Shown: positions 27,424-37,900, counted from the first letter of the stretch. The stretch is DNA of 64,000 nucleotides from Bacteroidaceae bacterium (GCA_017645305.1 JAGCPD010000009.1:84007-148006); one strand, 5' to 3'. The notes: generated by a model from the sequence alone, not told the origin. Translations and numbers: made by a program.

Positions 27424-28064
27424 AAGGCGCTTAACTGTGCGCAGGCTTCTGACGGGTTGGGGGCCTTGAAGATATAGTTTCCGGCTACCAGCACGTCGGC
27501 ACCGGCTTCTTTCAGCAGTTTGCCCGTTTGGGTGTTGACACCGCCGTCAATCTCTATCAGGGCTTTGCTTCCCGTCTCGTTTATCAGCTTACGCAGTTCT
27601 TTTACCTTTGTTGTCGTATGTGGTATGAACTTCTGGCCGCCGAAGCCAGGGTTCACACTCATCAGCAGTACCAAGTCAACATCTTCTATGATATCCTGCA
27701 GCACACTAACCGGTGTGGCAGGGTTCAGTGTTACGCCTGCCTTCATGCCAGCCTCATGAATCTGGCCTATCACACGATGAAGATGGGTACATGCCTCGTA
27801 GTGAACGTTCATAATATAGGCTCCCAGGTCTTTCACCTCCTGTACAAATTTCTCAGGCCGGACAATCATCAGGTGAACGTCCAGCGGTTTCTTGCACAGC
27901 TTGGCAACATGTTTCAGGACGGGGAAGCCAAAAGAGATGTTGGGGACGAAAACGCCGTCCATAACATCCAGATGCAACCAGTCTGCAGAACTTTGGTTGA
28001 GCCATTCCATTTCGCCTTTCAGGTCGGCAAAATCAGCCGCTAACAGCGAGGGAGACACTATCAT
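27420..28064 (-). CDS. rpe: Ribulose-phosphate 3-epimerase
   Basis: A 214-residue TIM-barrel enzyme of the pentose phosphate pathway. Seen: 'SPSLLAADFADLKGEM', 'LHLDVMDGVFVPNISFG' with metal-binding His and Asp, 'VHLMIVRPEKF', 'LMSVNPGFGGQKFI' and 'IEIDGGVNTQT'. Length is normal. First gene of an rpe-comEC unit. Confidence 0.96.
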   Translation of the reverse strand: MIVSPSLLAADFADLKGEMEWLNQSSADWLHLDVMDGVFVPNISFGFPVLKHVAKLCKKPLDVHLMIVRPEKFVQEVKDLGAYIMNVHYEACTHLHRVIGQIHEAGMKAGVTLNPATPVSVLQDIIEDVDLVLLMSVNPGFGGQKFIPHTTTKVKELRKLINETGSKALIEIDGGVNTQTGKLLKEAGADVLVAGNYIFKAPNPSEACAQLSAL

Positions 28065-28187
28065 GCTAATAGAGCTTTATGCAAGTTAGGAACTGGGGAC
28101 GGTAAGTGCGCGCAAATTGGCGAATGCGTGCTAAGACTGCAGTGCTTGGTTGAAAATAAGGAAGAGGTAAAGCTTGTTCCATAGGCA

Positions 28188-28243
28188 CGAATCGGAAAGT
28201 TTATATTTGCTTGGTATCTTTACAAATAAAACGTTCCGATTCG
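28188..28243. promoter_or_regulatory. Long-spaced inverted repeat upstream of rpe
   Basis: CGAATCGGAA (28188-28197) and TTCCGATTCG (28234-28243) are perfect 10-base arms with a 36-base spacer. The spacer contains TATATTTG on the plus strand. It lies between the sigma factor gene and rpe; it may be an operator, but no target is proven. Confidence 0.4.
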
Positions 28244-28259
28244 GTAAAATATTGTGCTA

Positions 28260-28289
28260 ATGGCATTATTTTTATCCAACTAATGCCAT
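28260..28289 (-). terminator. Terminator overlapping the end of the sigma factor gene
   Basis: ATGGCATTA (28260-28268) and TAATGCCAT (28281-28289) are perfect 9-base arms that include the last codons and stop of the sigma factor gene. The loop is A/T rich. Confidence 0.55.
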
Positions 28290-28862
28290 ATTGTGCTGCT
28301 GCACCAGTTTTCTGAGATTAATGAGTGCGTATCTCATACGGCCCAGCGAGGTGTTGATGCTTACGCCGGTTTTCTCGGCAATCTCCTTGAAACTCAGGTC
28401 TTCGTAGAAACGCAGGATAATAACCTCGCGCTGAACCTCGGGCAGATAATCCAGCATCTTACGTATCTGGTCGGCTTTCTGCTGCTCGATGATGTTTGTC
28501 TCAACGCCCACTTCGCTCAGCCGTATGTCGTTGAGAATGTTGGGCGAGAATTTCTCCTGGGTAATCAGCTTTCCTGATTCCGTCTCGCGTGAAGAGTCGA
28601 TAATCAGGTTGTGGGCTATACGAATGAGCCAGGCACTGAACTTTCCGGTTGTCTGATACTTGTGTCCGCGAATGGCTATAATGGCACGCGTGAAGGTTTC
28701 CTGGAAAATATCATTTGCCCGTTCCTCTTCTTTTACAAGGAAGAGAATATAGGAGAAAACATAATTCTGATGACGCTGTAACAACTCGTCAAAAGCATTA
28801 TCATTACCATTCTCATACAACTCTACCAACTCATAGTCGGTGCTTGTACTTAGATTCTTCAT
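28272..28862 (-). CDS. Sigma-70 family RNA polymerase sigma factor (ECF type)
   Basis: A 196-residue sigma factor. Region 2: 'DELLQRHQNYVFSYILFLVKEEERANDIFQETFTRAI' with the core-binding Asp/Gln-Glu pattern. Region 4: 'LPEVQREVIILRFYEDLSFKEIAEKTGVSINTSLGRMRYALINLRK', a clear helix-turn-helix. Region 3 is absent. No anti-sigma gene is adjacent, unlike the FecI/FecR-type PUL sigma factors of Bacteroidota, so this is likely a stand-alone regulator. Confidence 0.93.
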   Translation of the reverse strand: MKNLSTSTDYELVELYENGNDNAFDELLQRHQNYVFSYILFLVKEEERANDIFQETFTRAIIAIRGHKYQTTGKFSAWLIRIAHNLIIDSSRETESGKLITQEKFSPNILNDIRLSEVGVETNIIEQQKADQIRKMLDYLPEVQREVIILRFYEDLSFKEIAEKTGVSINTSLGRMRYALINLRKLVQQHNMALVG

Positions 28863-28995
28863 TACGCTAGTTTTAATAGTTTACGTGTAATGTTTCTCTA
28901 TAGGCAATGTTCGTTTTAACGGGTTATTTTTATAATTGCAAATGCAAAGTAAACACTTTTTTAGCAATCTGCCAAATTTTTTATTGTTTTTTTAC

Positions 28996-29955
28996 TTATA
29001 AGGTCCATCCTTCGGTGTGTGCTCCACGCAGAAAGTCTGTAATCTGCATACGTTTTTTGCCGGAAACCTGCACTTCTGTAAAATAAAGGTATCCGTCAGG
29101 AAGTGCTGCGCGCAGGTAGGTCTTGCCGTCAGTTTGCAAGGCAGGCTCATTTAAGCCCGTCTGTGCTTTTTCTTTCTTGGCACGGAAGATTTTCATCACC
29201 ATTTCTTTCCCGTCCTGCGTGTGCAGTGTCGTCCATGCAGCAGGGTAGGGGCTCAGGCCCCTGACAAAATTATAAACCTGCTCAGGGTCTGTCCACCTAA
29301 TCTCGCATGTTTCCTTGAAGATTTTGGGTGCAGGACGCAAAGGCTCGTCTGTCATGAACTGACTCTGGTCTGTGGCTTCGGCTTTCCCTTCGGCTATCAG
29401 ATCTACCGTCCTCTGAACCAAGTCTGCTCCCTGAATCATCATGCGGTCATGAATATCCTCCAGACAATCCTCTTCTCCTATGGGAATGCGCTCTTGCAGG
29501 ATGATGCGCCCTGTGTCTATGTCCTCGTCAAGGAAGAAAGTGGTAATTCCCGTTTCCTTGTCACCGTTGATGATAGCCCAGTTGATGGGCGCAGCACCCC
29601 GGTATTGGGGCAGCAGGGCAGCGTGCAGGTTAAAGGTTCCCAAGCGTGGCATCCCCCATACCACCTGAGGCAGCATCCTGAAGGCAACGACAATCTGAAG
29701 GTCAGCTTTAAGATTCCTCAAAGCATTTAGGAATTCCTCGTCTTTCAGTTTCTCTGGCTGAAGGACGGGAATGTTGTGGCTGACGGCATATTGTTTAACC
29801 GGACTTGACTGCAGTACATCATGGTGTCTGCCAATGGCCTTATCAGGCATAGTCACTACTCCCACCACGTTATATCCGTTATCCACCAGTTTTGCCAAAG
29901 AGGGAACGGCAAAGTCCGGCGTCCCCATAAACACAATTCTCAGGTCTTTCTCCAT
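28996..29955 (-). CDS. fmt: Methionyl-tRNA formyltransferase
   Basis: A 319-residue enzyme that formylates initiator Met-tRNA using 10-formyl-THF. 'RIVFMGTPDFAVPSLAKL' begins the Rossmann domain; 'NLHAALLPQYRGAAPINWAIINGDKETGITTFFLDEDIDTG' carries the catalytic Asn/His/Asp set; a C-terminal beta-barrel (about 205-319) binds tRNA. The reading frame extends 24 codons upstream, but that stretch covers a strong promoter, so the start at 29955 (MEKDLRI) is chosen. Confidence 0.95.
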   Translation of the reverse strand: MEKDLRIVFMGTPDFAVPSLAKLVDNGYNVVGVVTMPDKAIGRHHDVLQSSPVKQYAVSHNIPVLQPEKLKDEEFLNALRNLKADLQIVVAFRMLPQVVWGMPRLGTFNLHAALLPQYRGAAPINWAIINGDKETGITTFFLDEDIDTGRIILQERIPIGEEDCLEDIHDRMMIQGADLVQRTVDLIAEGKAEATDQSQFMTDEPLRPAPKIFKETCEIRWTDPEQVYNFVRGLSPYPAAWTTLHTQDGKEMVMKIFRAKKEKAQTGLNEPALQTDGKTYLRAALPDGYLYFTEVQVSGKKRMQITDFLRGAHTEGWTL

Positions 29956-29972
29956 CTCATTCAAATTTTGCA

Positions 29973-30003
29973 CAAAGTTACGAATAAGTGAGCGGAATAC
30001 AAA
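29973..30003 (-). promoter_or_regulatory. fmt promoter with conserved spacer
   Basis: On the minus strand TTTG (30003-30000), 19 bases, TAACTTTG (29980-29973). The spacer ends CGCTCACTTATTCG, closely matching the other promoters at 30090-30110 and 30148-30168. Confidence 0.75.
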
Positions 30004-30089
30004 ATAAATCTTTATTTTTATTCCCAAACGTGAGGACTCCGCCTGCGCCTGAGCACCTACTGGAGCGCAAGAAGTTCGAGATATAATCT

Positions 30090-30112
30090 CAAAGTTACGG
30101 ATAAGTGAGTGA
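30090..30112 (-). promoter_or_regulatory. Second promoter-like element upstream of fmt
   Basis: The minus strand reads CACTCACTTATCCG then TAACTTTG (30097-30090). No -33 TTTG at the right distance, but the spacer is nearly the same as in the fmt promoter. Confidence 0.45.
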
Positions 30113-30137
30113 AAAAGGAAAATAAAAGCCTTTTTAT

Positions 30138-30168
30138 TTTGTATTGTTCTCGCTTAATCGTAATTTTG
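30138..30168 (+). promoter_or_regulatory. Promoter of the 30198 sensor gene
   Basis: TTTG (30138-30141), 19 bases, TAATTTTG (30161-30168); the spacer ends TCTCGCTTAATCG. The ATG follows 29 bases later. Confidence 0.75.
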
Positions 30169-30197
30169 CAGTGTTGATTGTCTAAAATAGGAATATT

Positions 30198-31577
30198 ATG
30201 AATAAGAAAACCGTTGTTTTATTTGTCAGCATAATGCTGTGCTGCACATTGGTAAATGCACAGACAAACGAGTTGTGGCAGCGTGCCGAGAACGAGGCTG
30301 CAGCCGGACGCTATAAAGAGGCTTTTGAGCATCTGCGTAACATAGAACAGCAGATTGCCTCTAACTCGAAGCTGGATGCCAAGGGAAAGGCTGCCGGGCG
30401 ATACAAGACTTCGCGCATTAGAATGAATATGTACATGAAGATGCGCAGGAGCGAGAGCGCGATGGAACATCTGGAGAAGATGGAGCGCTTTGCCAATGCA
30501 TCGGGTGACGAGGAAGTTAAGAGCGACCTTCTGTATAACAAGGCTATCTTCTACTATTCCTTTGGAAAGACGGAGAAGGGTAACGAGGTCTTTAAGGAGA
30601 TGTCGGCCAGACTTACGGCTCAGAAGGAGTATGACAAGGTGGACGATGCCTATCAGAAGCTTATTGAGGGCGGTAGAAAGTCGGGCAACGCCAGTATGGT
30701 GGCACAGGCGTACAGCCAATATGTTGCCTGGAAGGATTCTGCTGCCACACTTAAGCTGGCCGATGTGTCCGGTGCCCTGAAGGAGCAGATAAAGGCTGGT
30801 GAGGCTACGATAGCAGATATGGATAGCAAGCTGGCTTCCCGCAGGGGGATCATTATTGCCCTGTGCATCCTGACGGTTGTGTTAGTGGCTGCATTGGTGA
30901 TTGGAGCCCTGTTGGTTCTGCGCCTTTTGCTTCTCACGCGCAAGCAGAAGAAGACCATCCGCCTTTTGGGCGAGAACATTGCGCTGAAGGCCAAGTTCAC
31001 CAGCAACATATCAGCACAGTTGACGCCGGCATTGCAGAAACTGGACAGCAGTCAGGCTGAGGTAAGGGCATTGCTGGATTTCTCGAACCATATACAGATG
31101 CTCTCGCAGTTGGAGGCCGGAATGGGTACGGCTGTGGAGACAGAGGAGATAAGTCTGCCTGCCTTCTGCGATGAAATAATGAGTCAGATTCGCGGCAAGG
31201 AGAAGAACGGTGTAATCCTGAACGCGGAAGCGCCCAAGATGAGTGCTCCGTTCAACCGCGAGTATGTATCCCACATTCTGCTGCATCTGCTTAACAATGC
31301 CCTGTACTATACGCCCGAGGGCGGACACATCCGTCTGGAATTCAAAAAGAGGAGTGTGCATAAGTACCAGTTCATTGTATCAAATACGGGGCCTGTTATC
31401 CCCGAGGAGAAGCGCGAGGATGTCTTCAAGCCCTTCCTGGAGGTCCGCGACCTTACCGTTGGCGACGGCCTGGGTCTGCCCATCTGTCAGCAGATGGCCA
31501 TAAGAATGAACGGTGACCTTGCCATCGACCCCGAGTTTACCAAAGGCACCCGCTTTGTGCTCAGCATTAATGCGTAA
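30198..31577 (+). CDS. Histidine-kinase-like protein lacking the phospho-acceptor His
   Basis: A 459-residue membrane protein. Signal sequence (1-22), a helical TPR-like extracytoplasmic domain (about 25-210), one long hydrophobic segment (217-246), then a kinase-like region. The position equivalent to the H-box reads 'KFTSNISAQLTPALQKL': the usual His is Ala273. The ATPase domain keeps 'HLLNNALYYTPEGG' and 'GDGLGLPIC', but the G1 Asp is Asn ('SNTGP'). It may bind nucleotide without autophosphorylating. No response regulator is adjacent. The M60 peptidase gene follows after 22 bases. Confidence 0.82.
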   Translation: MNKKTVVLFVSIMLCCTLVNAQTNELWQRAENEAAAGRYKEAFEHLRNIEQQIASNSKLDAKGKAAGRYKTSRIRMNMYMKMRRSESAMEHLEKMERFANASGDEEVKSDLLYNKAIFYYSFGKTEKGNEVFKEMSARLTAQKEYDKVDDAYQKLIEGGRKSGNASMVAQAYSQYVAWKDSAATLKLADVSGALKEQIKAGEATIADMDSKLASRRGIIIALCILTVVLVAALVIGALLVLRLLLLTRKQKKTIRLLGENIALKAKFTSNISAQLTPALQKLDSSQAEVRALLDFSNHIQMLSQLEAGMGTAVETEEISLPAFCDEIMSQIRGKEKNGVILNAEAPKMSAPFNREYVSHILLHLLNNALYYTPEGGHIRLEFKKRSVHKYQFIVSNTGPVIPEEKREDVFKPFLEVRDLTVGDGLGLPICQQMAIRMNGDLAIDPEFTKGTRFVLSINA

Positions 31578-31599
31578 ATGTTAACTAAAAAATAATATT

Positions 31600-34500
31600 A
31601 TGAAAGAAAAGAAATTTACATCATTTGTCAGGTTGCTGCTGACACTTTATGTCTGTTTCACAGCCACACATCTGTGGGCTGACACGGAAATTCATGTTGA
31701 AACGGCAGGAACCCTATCTACCTTGCTACCCACCAGTGATGCGAAGCTAAAGGTTACCGGCTCTATCAACGGTTCGGATATCAAATACATCCGTTCCCTG
31801 GTAACAGCAGGTACGGTAACGTCCCTCGACTGGTCGGAAGTCCGCATCGTAAGCGGCGGAGAGGCCTACTACGGCTCTTTTACCACAGCAAACGACGTGA
31901 TTGGCGAACAGATGTTCTACGAGTGCTCGAAGCTTCAGACAATGATTCTGCCCACCACCATAACCAACATCCAGACCAATGCCTTCGCACGCACGGGTCT
32001 TAAGGCCATTGACATTCCAAACTCGGTAACGCGGGTTGGCGGTGATGCATTTGCCTATTGCAGTTCGCTGGAAACCGTTGTCATCGGCAGGAAAGTAAAG
32101 CAGATGGACCAGGGCGTGTTCTGGAGCTCGAACGTCAAGAATGCCTACGTAAAACCCACCATACCCCCTACGATAGGAGCCTATATGTTCGTCTCGACCG
32201 TCAAGGTCTATGTCTATACGGGAGTGTTAGCCGAATACAAGGCCTCCAACTGGAAAGATTTTACCATCACCGGCGGGTTGGAGAACACCTATCCGATGGA
32301 GGAAGACCCCAATACTGTTGCCAAGGCCCTGTGCGGCAATTTCTTTGAGGATGCTGCCTGCACACAGCTGAAGCCCGAATACCAGGCTATGAGCGACGAG
32401 GAACTGACTGCCGCCCTGACCGGGGTGGGTATGCCGGAATTGATGATAACCACAGCCTTGAAGATAAAGAACAACAGCTGGGCTGCCTATGAGCAAGACT
32501 TCCGCATTCACAGCTACAAGCCTTACAGCGATGCCACCTACTGGAACAACAAGATGATGAGCTCGGGCGGTTCATACATGGGTAACCCGACAGGTATCTA
32601 TGCCAAGGAAGACGGTGACGAGATCTTTGTATTTGTGGATAGCGATGTGCCCAGCGATGCTACGCTCTATTTTGCCGGATGCGTGGAGAACCAGCTCATC
32701 TATAGTGCCCAGACAGGCACAAAGCTGGAAAAGGGCCTGAATATCATTGACGGTGTTAAGAATGCCCTCTACTATATCGTTTATACAGCCGACACGAAGT
32801 CGATGAAAAAAACATTGAGCGAATGGCCCAACATAAAGATTCATGTGGAAGGCGGTGTGGTAAACGGCTACTATGACGTAAGCCGCCGCAGCGATGCAGA
32901 CTATAAGGCCCTGCTGAAGGCTGCCACCCTGAACCGCTTTACCGTCAGGGGCGGGGAGTCACTCTTCCACCTAAAGACCGCTTCCTTCAAGACCGTATTC
33001 CCCAACACCATAGACAAGAGCATCTGCTGGTATGACAGTGTGGCTGTCTGGGAGAAGGAACTGATGGGTATGGCAGAGAGTGTTGCCTCGGGCAAGAGGG
33101 CAGGCTATCCCTGGTACCTGACTGGCGGCGAGGCTATCTTCCCTATCTATTACAACAACCCGAACTTTGCCATCGAAGGCGAGCCGGAGGACGCCGGCTA
33201 TGCTAACTCGAGCGCTTACAGAGTTTCCTTTAATGGCATCGACTGCATACGTAACTGCCTGAATGCCCTGAATCCCGATATGGACGACTGGTGCGCAGGT
33301 CACGAGTGCGGACATAACAACCAGAGGGCTATCAATGTGGAGGGCTGTACCGAGGCTTCGAACAACGTCTTCTCTAACCTGGTACGCTATTTGGACGGAC
33401 TGAACTCGTCCGGCGGCTCTACGCTCTCTACCGTTATGGAAGAGTATGCCCGTCGCGAACCCTTCTACTACAGGGATGTGAACAGCCGTCTGCGTTTCTA
33501 CTGGGACCTCTACCTCTATTATCATCTGGGACAGAAGAACACATCGTTCTATCCCGAACTCTTCAAGGCATTGCGCAAAGACCCGTTGGTTCTTTACAAC
33601 AGCACAAACAACAACAACGGCGGACTGAAGTTTGTCCGCAAGGTCTGCGAAGTGGCTCAGGAAGACCTGACGGACTTCTTTGACATCTGGGGATTCTTCG
33701 AGCCCATAAAGAGCGGTTCCATCATCGAGGATTACGGCAATCATCCCATAGCCGTCACAAGAAGCAACATCAGCAGCACAAAAGCCAAGATTGCACAATA
33801 CGAGAAGAAGAACCGCGAGATTATCTTTGTGGAAGACCGTGCGGACTATGTGCTCTCGACAGGGTTCCTGCAGGCTGCTGGCAAGAAGCGCAACGGTTCA
33901 GACCAGGTAGGGCAGTGCGGCGAACTGGGACAGTTTACCAGCTATCTGCCAGGAGGCTGCGAACCGTCGGAATACGTATATTTCAAGTCTGACTCGCTCT
34001 ATGCAATGGAGGGCAAAGGCGGACTGGGCTTCCTGATGCTGGACGAGGAGAACAATATCAAGTATGCTTCCAACGCTAAGAACCTATGCATCCCCACCAG
34101 CGTAGGCAATGACTTCACCATCTATTCATACGATGCCGACGGTTCACTGCACGAGGTTACCAAGGCAGGAGAAGGCACGGTGTATGTGCAGCTTGCTACT
34201 GCAGGAAGTCTGAAGAGAAAGCTGGAGAACGATCAGGTCATCAAGCTGATTGTCAGCGGACCGATAAATACAACGGACATCAGCTATATGAAGCAGCTCA
34301 TCAACAACGAGAACCTTCAGGCCATAGACATAGAAAAGGCAACCAGAATCACCATGTTAAGTGCCAGCACCTTCTCGGGCATTAAGAAGCTTGTTTCCAT
34401 AAAGCTGCCCCTGACACTTACCAGTATCGGTTCCAATGCATTCTCTAACTCAGGAATCAGATTCATAGAGATTCCCGACAAGGTAACTTCTGTCGGCGGT

Positions 34501-34911
34501 GATGCCTTTGCCTATTGCAACTCACTGACATCCGTACTTATCGGTAAGAATGTTAAAACGATGGACCAAGGCGTTTTCTACGGCTCTGCCGTCAAGGAAG
34601 CCTATGTCAAGCCTCTTACCCCGCCAACCCTGAACGGAGTCAGCGACTATCTCTTCTCTGGCAACAAACGTACCATCCACGTCTATTCCAATGTTTTGGA
34701 TAAGTACATTGCTGCAGGGTGGGACCGCTTTGGCACGTTAGTAGGCGATTTGGAAAACTGCGAGATTATCACAACTCCTGTTCAGGCTCCTATGGCTGAT
34801 ACGAAGAGCATTCTGGAGGACAGTCCTATCTATAACCTGCAGGGTATGCGTGTAAACAGCCAGAAACCAGGAAACATCTACATTCAGAACGGCAAGAAAT
34901 TCCGTTATTGA
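31600..34911 (+). CDS. Secreted M60-like metallopeptidase with BspA-type LRRs (copy 1)
   Basis: A 1103-residue exported protein. Signal peptide (about 1-28); LRR_5/BspA repeats (about 40-215, 'IPNSVTRVGGDAFAYCSSLETVVIG'); a beta-rich domain; the M60/enhancin-like peptidase with the zinc motif HECGHNNQ at 568-575 and a downstream Glu in 'INVEGCTE'; a C-terminal domain; LRR_5 again (about 900-1040); and a sorting-like tail ('YNLQGMRV...GNIYIQNGKK'). Known M60 enzymes cleave mucin-type glycoproteins. It probably acts at or outside the cell surface. A paralogue follows after 38 bases. Confidence 0.92.
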   Translation: MKEKKFTSFVRLLLTLYVCFTATHLWADTEIHVETAGTLSTLLPTSDAKLKVTGSINGSDIKYIRSLVTAGTVTSLDWSEVRIVSGGEAYYGSFTTANDVIGEQMFYECSKLQTMILPTTITNIQTNAFARTGLKAIDIPNSVTRVGGDAFAYCSSLETVVIGRKVKQMDQGVFWSSNVKNAYVKPTIPPTIGAYMFVSTVKVYVYTGVLAEYKASNWKDFTITGGLENTYPMEEDPNTVAKALCGNFFEDAACTQLKPEYQAMSDEELTAALTGVGMPELMITTALKIKNNSWAAYEQDFRIHSYKPYSDATYWNNKMMSSGGSYMGNPTGIYAKEDGDEIFVFVDSDVPSDATLYFAGCVENQLIYSAQTGTKLEKGLNIIDGVKNALYYIVYTADTKSMKKTLSEWPNIKIHVEGGVVNGYYDVSRRSDADYKALLKAATLNRFTVRGGESLFHLKTASFKTVFPNTIDKSICWYDSVAVWEKELMGMAESVASGKRAGYPWYLTGGEAIFPIYYNNPNFAIEGEPEDAGYANSSAYRVSFNGIDCIRNCLNALNPDMDDWCAGHECGHNNQRAINVEGCTEASNNVFSNLVRYLDGLNSSGGSTLSTVMEEYARREPFYYRDVNSRLRFYWDLYLYYHLGQKNTSFYPELFKALRKDPLVLYNSTNNNNGGLKFVRKVCEVAQEDLTDFFDIWGFFEPIKSGSIIEDYGNHPIAVTRSNISSTKAKIAQYEKKNREIIFVEDRADYVLSTGFLQAAGKKRNGSDQVGQCGELGQFTSYLPGGCEPSEYVYFKSDSLYAMEGKGGLGFLMLDEENNIKYASNAKNLCIPTSVGNDFTIYSYDADGSLHEVTKAGEGTVYVQLATAGSLKRKLENDQVIKLIVSGPINTTDISYMKQLINNENLQAIDIEKATRITMLSASTFSGIKKLVSIKLPLTLTSIGSNAFSNSGIRFIEIPDKVTSVGGDAFAYCNSLTSVLIGKNVKTMDQGVFYGSAVKEAYVKPLTPPTLNGVSDYLFSGNKRTIHVYSNVLDKYIAAGWDRFGTLVGDLENCEIITTPVQAPMADTKSILEDSPIYNLQGMRVNSQKPGNIYIQNGKKFRY

Positions 34912-34949
34912 TTTCTTGGAAGTAAAAAGAGGGAGTAAAAAGACACACA

Positions 34950-37900
34950 ATGAGACGCAATAAAGGTATGATAAAAGCGCTGCTTACGGGCATTGCCTTT
35001 CTCTGTTCATTGAGTGTGTGGTCTGTGACCGAAGTGAATGTTACAAAGGCAGGGACACTCTCTGCCCTTGTGCAGGACATTGAAATAGAGAAATCGCTCA
35101 AGCTGACCGGCTCAATCAACGGTACCGATGTCAAGTTTGTACGTGAGCTGGTGGTTGCAGGAAAGGTGACCTCGCTGGATTTGTCTGAGGTACGGATTGT
35201 AAAGGGCGGAGAGGCATACCACGAGGACTATACCACCGCGAACGACGTTTTGGGCGACTATATGTTTGCGGACTGTTCCAGGCTCACGACAGTTCTACTG
35301 CCAACGACAATAACCTCTATCGGCAGGTATGCCTTCTCTAAGACGGGGCTCAGGGAGGTTGACATACCCAATAGCGTAACACGTCTGGGAGGTGCCTGCT
35401 TCGCCGACTGTAATTCCCTGACCAAGGTGGTTATCGGCAGCAGGGTATCCAAGTTGGAGCAGGCTGTGTTCTACAACTCGTCGGCTATCAAATACGCCAA
35501 TGTGAAGCCCAAGACACCGCCTTCCTTAGATGCCTATATCTTCACAGCTAGACCCACCATACGTGTCTATCAAAGCGTGCTGGACGATTATAAGGGCTCA
35601 ACATGGAGCCAGTACGGTAGCATCGTAGGAACACTGGACAGGTATTATCCTGATGAGGATGTTGACTCCAGCGCCATCGTCAATGAGCAGGCTGGTACCT
35701 GGTTCGACGATGTTGCCTGCACCCAATTGAAGGATACGTACAAGTCTATGACTGACGAGGAGCTGACTGCTGCTATGACGGAGGGCGGTATGCCGTCGTT
35801 CATGATTGCCATCGCCCTGAAGCTGAAGAATGCGGACTGGGCTGCATACGAGCAGGACTTCCGCATCCACAGTTACAAGGCCTACAGCGATGCCGGCTAC
35901 TGGAACGGCAAGCTACGCAGCACGGGCGGCTCCTTCATGGGTAATCCTACAGGCATCTATACCAAAAGCTATGAACCGCTCTATGTCTTTGTTGATGCTG
36001 ATGTGCCCGCCAATGCCACCCTGTACATTGCCGGTTGTTCAGGAAACGAACTGGTGACAAGCGCCAAGCAAGGCAAGATGCTGAAGAAGGGCTTGAATAT
36101 AGTCGAGGGTAAGGAGAATGCGCTTTTCTACATTCTTTATACGGCTGATACGCAGAAAAAGACCAAGACCCTGAGCGAGTGGCCCGAGATGAAGATTCAC
36201 ATTGAGGGCGGTCTGGTAAATGGCTATTACGATGTGGCCCGTCAGAGCGATGACGACTACAAGGCGCTGCTAAAGGCTGCCAAATACGAGCGTTTTACTG
36301 TCAAGGGCGGACAGTCGCTTTTTAACTTCAAGACAAGCACCTACCGTACCGTATGGCCTTCTACTATTGACAAGAGCATTTGCTGGTTCGACAGCCTGAC
36401 CGTGTGGGAGAAGGAACTTATGGGTATATGCGAGTCGGTGGCTACTGGCAAGAGGGTAGGGGCTCCGTTCTACCTGGCTGGCGGCGAGGCAATCTTCCCT
36501 CTCTACTACAACAATCCCAACTTTGCGATAGAGGGCGAGGAGTCTGACGGCGGTTTCGCCAACTCTGCCTCTTACCGTACGTGCTACAATTCTACGGGCT
36601 GCGTCCGCAGTTCATTTGATGTAAGCCGTACGGCGGACTTCGACGAATGGTGTGCGGCACACGAGTGCGGACACAACAATCAGGGTGCCATTACCGTAGA
36701 GGGCGGTACGGAGGTTAGCAATAACCTCTTCTCCAACTTCATTCGCTATCATTCAGGCCTCGTTACAACAAGCGGTGCTTCACTGGCAACCGTTATGGAT
36801 GAATATTCGAGACATGAGCCGTTCTTTACTCGTCCCCTTGACAGTCAGATGCGTATGTACTGGCAGCTCTACCTCTACTACCATCTGGCGCAGAAGAACA
36901 CCTCGTTCTATCCTACGCTCTTTAAGAAGCTGCGTGAGGATCCGTTGACATTGTATAGCTCCAACACAGGATGTCTGAAGTTTGTGCGCAAGGTGTGCGA
37001 GGTGGCACAGGAAGACCTTACTGATTTCTTTACCGTTTGGGGATTCTTTGAGCCGCTTACCAACTATACTGTCAATGATTACGGTGCACACAGCATGACG
37101 GTCAGGAAAACTGATATCAACAACACGCTGGCGGAGATTGCCAAGTATCCCGTCAAAAACCGCGAGATACTGTTTATAGAAGACCGTGTTGAAAATGTAC
37201 CTACGACAGACTTCCTCACTACAGCTGGACAGAAGCGCCGCAACTCAGAGTTGGTCGGACAGTGTGGCAATGTGGGGCAGTTCACCGACTTCCTGCCTGG
37301 TGTAGCCAAACCTTCTGAGTACAGTTATCTGCAGGCAGACTCGCTTTATGCTCTTGACGGGGCCGGAGGTCTGGGCTTCCTGATGCTGGATGAGGAGGGC
37401 AAACTGAAGTATGCTGCCAATAGCAGGAACTTCTGCATCCCCACCAGTATAGGCGAGGACTTTACCCTTTATTCGTACGACGAGGGGGGCGTGCTGCGTG
37501 AGATTCCAAAGGCAGGAGACGGTGCAGAGCGCGTGGAAATGCTAAGCGCAGGATCGCTCTCCAGAAAGCTTTCTGACAAGGCTATCAAGGCTATCATCAG
37601 CGGCAATATCAACGGTACTGACGTCAAGTACCTGCGTCAGCTCCTCACAGAGGGAAATCTGGCATCTATCGACCTGACAGAAGCAAAAATTGTTACAGGC
37701 GGCACAGCCTATTACCAAACCTACAAGACTTCTGCCAATACTATGGGTACCTATATCTTTGATCATTTCAAGCAGCTTGCCTCTATACGCCTGCCTTTGA
37801 AGCTTACCACGATAAGTGAACATTCCTTCCGTGCGTTAGGAATAAGAATGATTGAGATTCCGGATGCTGTAACCTCCATTGGACTTGAAGCCTTTGGCGA

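Noticed and set aside
28065..28187. tRNA-like or small RNA gene before rpe
   Set aside because: No cloverleaf could be drawn; the segment shows no conserved T-arm or anticodon pattern.
29956..30027. 24-codon N-terminal extension of fmt
   Set aside because: It covers a full TTTG-N19-TAACTTTG promoter; the family starts at the Rossmann strand RIVFMGTP.
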